From NCBI GenBank assembly GCA_964627995.1, contig CAZVLN010000002.1:1-64000 (forward strand): DNA of 64,000 bases, given 5' to 3'. Below are positions 59,725-64,000 of the stretch, piece after piece. Position 1 is the first letter of the stretch; the number at the start of each line of letters is the position of its first letter. Below the pieces are notes generated by a model. The model was not told the origin of the DNA. It made no database searches and saw only the letters and a list, made by a program, of their open reading frames with translations. The DNA is from JAWLFI01 sp964627995 (GTDB taxonomy: Bacteria > Bacteroidota > Bacteroidia > Chitinophagales > Saprospiraceae). The position numbers were made by a program, and so were the translations under genes.

Positions 59725-60657
59725 TTAGGTGACTTTCATTTTCTTTCGCTGAATTAGTACTGATTGCAAGATAGGTTCGAAGCCTTTTTGGATATCAGTT
59801 TCAACAAATTGAATTTTATACTGTAAGCATTTAAGCCTCAATTCTTCACGAAAATTGCGTAGGCTTTCTATATATTTTTGCCTCACCTCTTTCGGTCTAA
59901 CCTTAATTTTCTCTCCTGTTTCAACATCTTCAAAAATATAAGGTCTATTTGCATACTTCAGGTCAATTTCTTTTTCACGGTGTACGGTGTGAAATAGAAT
60001 CACCTCATGTTTGTTATGTTTTAAATGCTGTAAGCCTGCAAAAAGTTCGTCTGTATTTTCCATTCGATCTAACATATCACTAAAAACGATAATCAACGAC
60101 CTTTTATGTACTCGTTCCGCTACGTGATGCAAGGCCTCAGCGGCAGCCGTAGTTTTCCTTAATTGGGGTCCTTGGAGGGCTTCATGAAGATAGGTTAACA
60201 AAAGCCTATAATGCGATGTACTAGATTTTGTTTGGCTGTGAATATTTATATTATCATCAAATAGACTTAGGCCGAACGCATCTCGCTGTTTTTTTAATAG
60301 GTTCATGAGTGCTGCCGCAGCTAAGCATGAAAACTGAAATTTATTAATCTCTCCCTCTTCCAAGGTGTTTTCAGCAGGAAAGTGCATTGATGAGGATTGG
60401 TCAATTATTATTTGACATCTCAAATTTGTTTCTTCCTCATACCGCTTGGTAAATAGTTTGTCCGTTCGGGCAAATACTTTCCAGTCAATATTGCGCGTCG
60501 ATTCCCCTTGATTGTATAATCTATGCTCTGCAAATTCAACTGAGAAACCGTGAAATGGGCTTTTATGTAATCCAATAATAAACCCTTCAACGACTTGTTG
60601 TGCCAACAAATCCAGGTTGTTTAAAGAGCGAATGTTATAGCGTTCAAAAATATTCAT
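59725..60657 (-). CDS. DUF58 / von Willebrand A-like protein
   Basis: A 310-residue cytoplasmic protein. Seen: the DUF58 core GESTRNIDWKVFARTDKLFTK split by RNIDWK (about 54-60), vWA-like LRCQIIIDQSSSMHFP (MIDAS-type DxSxS near 88-92) and SLIIVFSDMLDRMENTDEL. DUF58 genes usually pair with a MoxR AAA ATPase and vWA membrane proteins; none is adjacent here. Role unknown, possibly assembly of a cofactor or surface complex. ATG at 60657, divergent from the rhodopsin gene. Confidence 0.85.
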   Translation of the reverse strand: MNIFERYNIRSLNNLDLLAQQVVEGFIIGLHKSPFHGFSVEFAEHRLYNQGESTRNIDWKVFARTDKLFTKRYEEETNLRCQIIIDQSSSMHFPAENTLEEGEINKFQFSCLAAAALMNLLKKQRDAFGLSLFDDNINIHSQTKSSTSHYRLLLTYLHEALQGPQLRKTTAAAEALHHVAERVHKRSLIIVFSDMLDRMENTDELFAGLQHLKHNKHEVILFHTVHREKEIDLKYANRPYIFEDVETGEKIKVRPKEVRQKYIESLRNFREELRLKCLQYKIQFVETDIQKGFEPILQSVLIQRKKMKVT

Positions 60658-60696
60658 TTATTGTCCTTTATGTACGAACGAATATAGTTCATATTA

Positions 60697-60754
60697 GTTG
60701 TTTACAAAAAAAATGCTGGTCAACACAAGAGTTTGAAAATTGTTTGTAAAAAAC
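60697..60754. promoter_or_regulatory. Paired inverted operator-like motifs between DUF58 and rhodopsin genes
   Basis: GTTGTTTACAAAAAA (60697-60711) and, inverted, GTTTTTTACAAACAA (complement of 60740-60754) agree at 13 of 15 positions. The cores TTTACAAA and TTTGTAAA start 42 bases apart, four helical turns. They lie in the 338-base divergent region 60658-60995. Regulator unknown; light- or starvation-responsive control is only a guess. Confidence 0.4.
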
Positions 60755-60885
60755 TATAAAAAGAAGATAGATTGTCTTGAGGTATCCAAAAACTCCGGTT
60801 TTGACCTAAAATATAAGTTAGATTAGAACAATAAATGAGATTATATATTTCATTAATGTTGATTTTTTGGAATGATTAGATTATA

Positions 60886-60915
60886 TTGTTCCATACCTCG
60901 AAATTAATGATTTTG
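60886..60915 (+). promoter_or_regulatory. Candidate promoter of the rhodopsin gene
   Basis: TTG at 60886-60888, 19-base spacer, TGATTTTG at 60908-60915, one mismatch from TAnnTTTG. Predicted leader about 74 bases. ATACCTC (60893-60899) between the two elements has an inverted partner GAGGTAT at 60779-60785. A 14-codon out-of-frame ORF (ATG 60965 to TGA 61007-61009) overlaps the rhodopsin start. Confidence 0.45.
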
Positions 60916-60995
60916 TGGAGTCTAGAAACCACTATTAAAAAACAGGGCGATTCCGAAAAGCCATATGAGTAGGACCAAAACCAAAATTGTTGATT

Positions 60996-61730
60996 ATGTT
61001 TTTACTTGATGCTTTGTCAATTCCCAAGGATGATCCAGTAGCGTTTACTTTTTTTACCGGCTACATGGCTATGTTTGCAGCTTCTGTATTTTTCTTTTTT
61101 GAGCGTGGTAATGTTGCTAAAAAATGGAAAACCTCGCTTTTAGTTTCCGGGCTTATTACAATGATAGCCGCTGTGCATTATTATTATATGCGTGATTATT
61201 ATGCCATGACAGGTGAAAATCCAACCGCATTGCGTTACATTGATTGGACATTGACTGTTCCACTCATGTGTGTTGAGTTTTACCTATTAACAAAGGCAGC
61301 TGGCGCAAAATTAAGCTTACTTTGGAAACTTATTTTCGCCTCAGTACTCATGCTTGTAGCTGGTTACATTGGAGAGGCCTTCAATCCAGAAGGGGGTAGT
61401 ACTTCTCATTCTGTGACTTGGGGTGTTATTTCAACTATAGGTTATATCTATATTTTGTATACCGCTTGGTTCGGTGAAGTTGCTCAGTTGTCTAAGGCAA
61501 GTGGCAATCCTACTGTTCAGCGTGGCGTGCGCACACTAGCATGGTTTGTGCTTGTGGGTTGGGCAATTTATCCTATCGGTTACATGTGCATGGAGGGCGG
61601 CTGGCTCAATATCGCATTCGGATGGGATCCTTCTAGTGTAGATTTATTTTATAATATAGCAGATGCAATCAATAAAATTGGATTTGGATTAGTAGTGTAT
61701 AATATTGCAATTACTAGTTCAGACAATTAA
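60996..61730 (+). CDS. Proteorhodopsin-type light-driven proton pump
   Basis: A 244-residue seven-helix retinal protein of the inner membrane. Seen: His61 in AAVHYYYMRDYY; helix C RYIDWTLTVPLMCVEFYLL with Asp83, Thr87 and Glu94, the DTE motif of outward proton pumps; Met91 at the spectral-tuning site (proteorhodopsin 105), typical of green-absorbing flavobacterial types; helix G IADAINKIGFG with Asp223 and the retinal Schiff-base Lys227; and Gly143 in TWGVIST, aligned with bacteriorhodopsin Trp138, the carotenoid-fenestration site. Start ATG 60996 preferred over TTG 60987. No blh or carotenoid gene is next to it, so retinal synthesis must be encoded elsewhere. Confidence 0.95.
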   Translation: MFLLDALSIPKDDPVAFTFFTGYMAMFAASVFFFFERGNVAKKWKTSLLVSGLITMIAAVHYYYMRDYYAMTGENPTALRYIDWTLTVPLMCVEFYLLTKAAGAKLSLLWKLIFASVLMLVAGYIGEAFNPEGGSTSHSVTWGVISTIGYIYILYTAWFGEVAQLSKASGNPTVQRGVRTLAWFVLVGWAIYPIGYMCMEGGWLNIAFGWDPSSVDLFYNIADAINKIGFGLVVYNIAITSSDN

Positions 61731-61760
61731 AATTTATCCTTCGAGGTAGTTTGTAGTTTT

Positions 61761-61793
61761 GGGGAAGGCCGTTTCGGTTCTTCCCCTTTTTTT
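61761..61793 (+). terminator. Intrinsic terminator of the rhodopsin gene
   Basis: GGGGAAG (61761-61767), 12-base loop with an inner CC/GG pairing, CTTCCCC (61780-61786), then seven T. It lies 30 bases after the stop. The rest of 61731-62144 holds the tRNA-Arg unit and the exporter promoter; I see no protein gene there. Confidence 0.85.
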
Positions 61794-61920
61794 ATTGAAA
61801 TGGCTAAGCAAATAGGTCCGCATCCCCAAAAAAAACATTTTGAATACATTCGATTACCATTCGGTCTTCTCTATTAGATTATGCAATCAAAATTACGCTA
61901 TAGTTTGACAAAGAAGCATA

Positions 61921-61951
61921 AAAAAAAGGGCAGTCCCTGGCGGGAAGCCCT
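61921..61951 (-). terminator. Intrinsic terminator of the tRNA-Arg gene
   Basis: On the minus strand: GGGC, TCCC, loop, GGGA, GCCC with a small internal loop, followed by seven T (plus-strand A-run 61921-61927). It is 11 bases downstream of the tRNA 3' end. Confidence 0.75.
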
Positions 61952-61962
61952 TATTTACTTTG

Positions 61963-62036
61963 TGACCCCGGGAGGATTTGAACCCCCAACCCCCAGAGCC
62001 GAAATCTGGTATTCTATCCAGTTGAACTACGGGGCC
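61963..62036 (-). tRNA. tRNA-Arg (UCG anticodon)
   Basis: A 74-base cloverleaf on the minus strand: acceptor GGCCCCG pairs with CGGGGTC (one G-U), anticodon stem CCAGA/TCTGG with loop TTTCGGC and anticodon TCG at 62002-62000, T arm GGGGG-TTCAAAT-CCTCC-like. Discriminator A, CCA not encoded. Reads CGA arginine codons and, with U34 modification, other CGN codons. Confidence 0.93.
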
Positions 62037-62046
62037 TAAAGCGACG

Positions 62047-62077
62047 CAAATATAAGATCCTTTACCAGAAATTACAA
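62047..62077 (-). promoter_or_regulatory. Consensus promoter of the tRNA-Arg gene
   Basis: On the minus strand TTG (62077-62075), 20-base spacer, TATATTTG (62054-62047), a perfect TTG-N20-TAnnTTTG, ending 10 bases before the mature tRNA 5' end. It is the best promoter match in the window and supports the phylum assignment. Confidence 0.75.
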
Positions 62078-62127
62078 GTTCGTGTTTAATTAACCCGAAT
62101 TTATCTTTTAACAGACAGGGAATTCAG

Positions 62128-62135
62128 TATTTTTG
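62128..62135 (+). promoter_or_regulatory. Bacteroidota -7 element (TATTTTTG) for the ABC exporter
   Basis: TATTTTTG matches TAnnTTTG and ends 9 bases before the ATG at 62145, implying a leader of only a few bases. It argues against the upstream TTG at 62133 as start codon, since that TTG lies inside the promoter element. A clear TTG at the -33 distance is not seen. Confidence 0.5.
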
Positions 62136-62144
62136 TCTTCAGTT

Positions 62145-63959
62145 ATGAGTCGAAGAAAATCTGATGAAGATAAACATTTAAGGGGCAAAATTGATGGTGA
62201 GTCCTTGCGCAAAGCCGCTTACATATTTAAGTATATTGGGCCTTACAAGCTATATCTTATTCTTGGTCTAATTCTACTTTTTTTATCAAGTGTGCTTTTT
62301 CTTGCTTTTCCATATTTAGCTGGACTTCTGGTTGACATTGCACAAGGAAAGGCAGATTTTGACTTGAGCCTTACCCGAGCGGCTTGGCTGCTTCTTGGTA
62401 TATTGATTCTGCAAGGCGTAATTTCATACTTTCGCGTAATTTGCTTTGCGATAGTAAGTGAAAAAGGATTGGCTGATCTTCGAAAAGATTTATTCAATCA
62501 CTTACTTACACTACAAATTTATTTTTTTGAAACGAACAAAGTCGGAGAGTTAATAAGTCGAGTAAGTGCGGATGTTGAGAAAATGTACTCTGCTTTTTCA
62601 TTTACATTAGCCGAATTTTTTAGGCAAATAATTGTTCTTATTGTTGGTATTGTCTTTCTAGCAGTAACAACTCCTAAGCTTGCCGGGATCATGCTGTTGA
62701 CGTTTCCAGTGATAGTTTTAGGTGCTATGTTTTTCGGACGGTATATACGCCGTTTGTCGAAAGACAGACAGCAAGAAATGGCTCATACTAATAATCTGTT
62801 TGGGGATGCCCTCCAGAGTATTGCGATGGTAAAATCCTTTGTCAATGAATCTTTTGAATCTGTGAAGTACCGAAGTGCTACTGATAATGTTGTCAAAGTT
62901 TCTCTTCAATATGCCAGAGCTCGAGCTTTATTTTCAGTGTTTATTATCACTTTTTTATTTGGTGGGTTATTTTTTATTATTTGGATGGGTGCAAACATGG
63001 TAAGTGACGGAAGTCTCACTGCGGGAGGATTAGTTTCTTTTGTTTCATATACAGCTATTATTGGTGCGGCAATTGCTGGACTCGGGAATTTTTATACAGA
63101 GTTATTAGGAGCCATGGGCGCTACAGAACGCATTAGGGAAATCTTAAGAGAAGAAGGTGAAATTGAAGATATTGTACTTGAGAAGTCACCCAAAATTGAT
63201 GTCAAACCCGAAATACAATTTAACGACGTTACATTTTCTTACCCCTCTAGACCAGATATTCGTGTTCTTGATCAACTTTCTTTTAGTGTTCCTAAAGGAG
63301 GTAAGGTAGCCTTGGTTGGTGTTTCTGGAGCAGGTAAGTCTACTGTTTTTCAGTTACTTTTGCGATTTTATCAGAATTATGAGGGGGAAATCACACTGGG
63401 GGATAAGGAAATTCAAAATTTGCCTTTGGGTTCTTATCGATCGCTATTCTCCATCGTTCCACAAGATGTAATTCTTTTTGGTGGAACTATTAGAGAAAAC
63501 ATAAGCTATGGAAATCCAGATGCTTCCAATAGTGACATACTTCAGGCTGCAGAACAGGCCAATGCAATGGAATTCATAGATAGATTTCCAGAAGCTTTAG
63601 ATACTATTGTTGGAGAGCGAGGGGTTCGCCTATCTGGAGGTCAAAAACAACGAATCGCTATTGCCAGGGCAATTTTGAAAAATCCTGCCATTTTATTATT
63701 GGATGAAGCTACATCTTCTTTAGATGCTGAATCTGAAAAAGTTGTACAAGATGCGCTAGAGAACCTTTTAGAAGGTCGCACGAGTATTATTATTGCACAC
63801 AGGCTTTCAACTATTCGGAATGTAGATCAGATTATAGTGATTGATCAAGGTAGAGTGGTTGAGAAAGGCCGCCATGATGACCTAATGAAAAATAAGGATG
63901 GATTGTATTATTCTTTAGCGCGCCTGCAATTTCAGGATAAATCAATGCTTACTCACTAA
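62145..63959 (+). CDS. ABC transporter, fused permease and ATPase (MsbA/exporter type)
   Basis: A 604-residue half-transporter that works as a homodimer or heterodimer. Seen: six-helix TMD (about 30-320) with LRKDLFNHLLTLQIYFFETN and GELISRVSADVEKMYSAFS, then the NBD with Walker A GVSGAGKSTVFQLLLRF (about 397-413), signature VRLSGGQKQRIAIARA, Walker B ILLLDEATSSLDAES and the H-loop IIIAHRLSTIRN. Similar to MsbA lipid-A flippases and multidrug exporters; the substrate is not determined. ATG at 62145; the TTG four codons upstream falls in the promoter. Confidence 0.93.
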   Translation: MSRRKSDEDKHLRGKIDGESLRKAAYIFKYIGPYKLYLILGLILLFLSSVLFLAFPYLAGLLVDIAQGKADFDLSLTRAAWLLLGILILQGVISYFRVICFAIVSEKGLADLRKDLFNHLLTLQIYFFETNKVGELISRVSADVEKMYSAFSFTLAEFFRQIIVLIVGIVFLAVTTPKLAGIMLLTFPVIVLGAMFFGRYIRRLSKDRQQEMAHTNNLFGDALQSIAMVKSFVNESFESVKYRSATDNVVKVSLQYARARALFSVFIITFLFGGLFFIIWMGANMVSDGSLTAGGLVSFVSYTAIIGAAIAGLGNFYTELLGAMGATERIREILREEGEIEDIVLEKSPKIDVKPEIQFNDVTFSYPSRPDIRVLDQLSFSVPKGGKVALVGVSGAGKSTVFQLLLRFYQNYEGEITLGDKEIQNLPLGSYRSLFSIVPQDVILFGGTIRENISYGNPDASNSDILQAAEQANAMEFIDRFPEALDTIVGERGVRLSGGQKQRIAIARAILKNPAILLLDEATSSLDAESEKVVQDALENLLEGRTSIIIAHRLSTIRNVDQIIVIDQGRVVEKGRHDDLMKNKDGLYYSLARLQFQDKSMLTH

Positions 63960-63975
63960 TATGTAGAAGGCTTTT

Positions 63976-63983
63976 TATCTTTG
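63976..63983 (+). promoter_or_regulatory. Bacteroidota -7 element for a gene starting at the right edge
   Basis: TATCTTTG matches TAnnTTTG exactly. An ATG follows at 63994-63996 (ATGCGAA), so a new plus-strand gene probably begins here but only two codons are inside the window; nothing can be said about its product. Confidence 0.45.
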
Positions 63984-64000
63984 TAGAAAAAAAATGCGAA

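Noticed and set aside
60996..61730. Sodium- or chloride-pumping rhodopsin
   Set aside because: Sodium pumps have NDQ and chloride pumps NTQ or TSA-type motifs at these positions; the sequence shows DTE, the proton-pump motif.
61800..61877. A 25-codon open frame downstream of the rhodopsin terminator
   Set aside because: Too short, no promoter or family support, and placed in the gap before the tRNA-Arg terminator.
1..64000. CRISPR array, prophage, insertion sequence, defence island
   Set aside because: I saw no regularly spaced short repeats, cas genes, integrase, transposase or phage structural genes; the repeated DNA is limited to the GC-rich hairpin elements.

Overview
The window looks like chromosome from a marine-type member of the Bacteroidota, most plausibly near the Saprospiria; the phylum is well supported, the order is inference. 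Evidence: two secreted proteins end in type IX secretion (T9SS) C-terminal sorting domains; there is a gldA-gldF-gldG set; DUF3098, Lacal_2735, BT_3928, WbqC and DUF1599 proteins are phylum-typical; start codons generally lack Shine-Dalgarno sequences; and several promoters match the Bacteroidota consensus TTG-N19-21-TAnnTTTG. DNA is moderately AT-rich and densely coding. I see no prophage, insertion sequence, CRISPR array, defence island or rRNA operon.

Layout. 1-7.1 kb (mostly minus): end of a tRNA-Glu, arsenate reductase, a T9SS cargo protein, a hotdog thioesterase, then rocD, coaE, yigZ and a DMT transporter. 7.1-14.5 kb (plus): DUF1599 protein, BT_3928/DoxX protein, long NusB, guaA, a binding-protein-like lipoprotein and an aldehyde dehydrogenase. 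14.7-21.7 kb: aspartate aminotransferase (minus), then a GT-C/TPR membrane protein, acyl-CoA carboxylase beta subunit, a secreted coiled-coil protein, a Sua5/YciO protein and a 57-residue Lacal_2735 protein. 21.7-30.5 kb: an HTH protein with a palindromic operator candidate, FkbM methyltransferase, then a minus-strand run of GT2, purB, ppk1, TonB receptor and WbqC.

30.6-40 kb is a ten-gene plus-strand run for envelope biogenesis and motility: ftsX, DUF3098, uppP, truB, gldA, gldF, gldG, DUF4340, a zinc phospholipase C-like protein and DUF368 (PopT). UppP and PopT both act in undecaprenyl phosphate recycling. 40-49.5 kb: a subtilase with a T9SS tail, a PD40/SPOR envelope protein, SDR, purE-purK, TrmH-like methylase, MBL hydrolase and ribH. 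49.6-59.7 kb: TPR protein, pdhA, recF, DUF721, a second subtilase, nrnA, FKBP lipoprotein, prfB with its +1 programmed frameshift, cutA, 3-hydroxyacyl-CoA dehydrogenase and an S4 protein. 59.7-64 kb: DUF58 protein, a proteorhodopsin, tRNA-Arg(UCG) and an MsbA-like ABC exporter; another gene begins at the right edge.

The most unusual structure is a family of five GC-rich, hairpin-filled intergenic elements (about 3.5, 14.5, 23.7, 44.9 and 54.8 kb). They share a GGGC-type 5' end, a strong first hairpin, a GCTAT(G) core and in two copies a nearly identical 3' hairpin. Four of five start just after a stop codon in the same orientation as that gene. The most interesting gene is the rhodopsin: it has the DTE proton-pump motif, a methionine at the spectral-tuning site, and a glycine at the carotenoid-antenna fenestration position.
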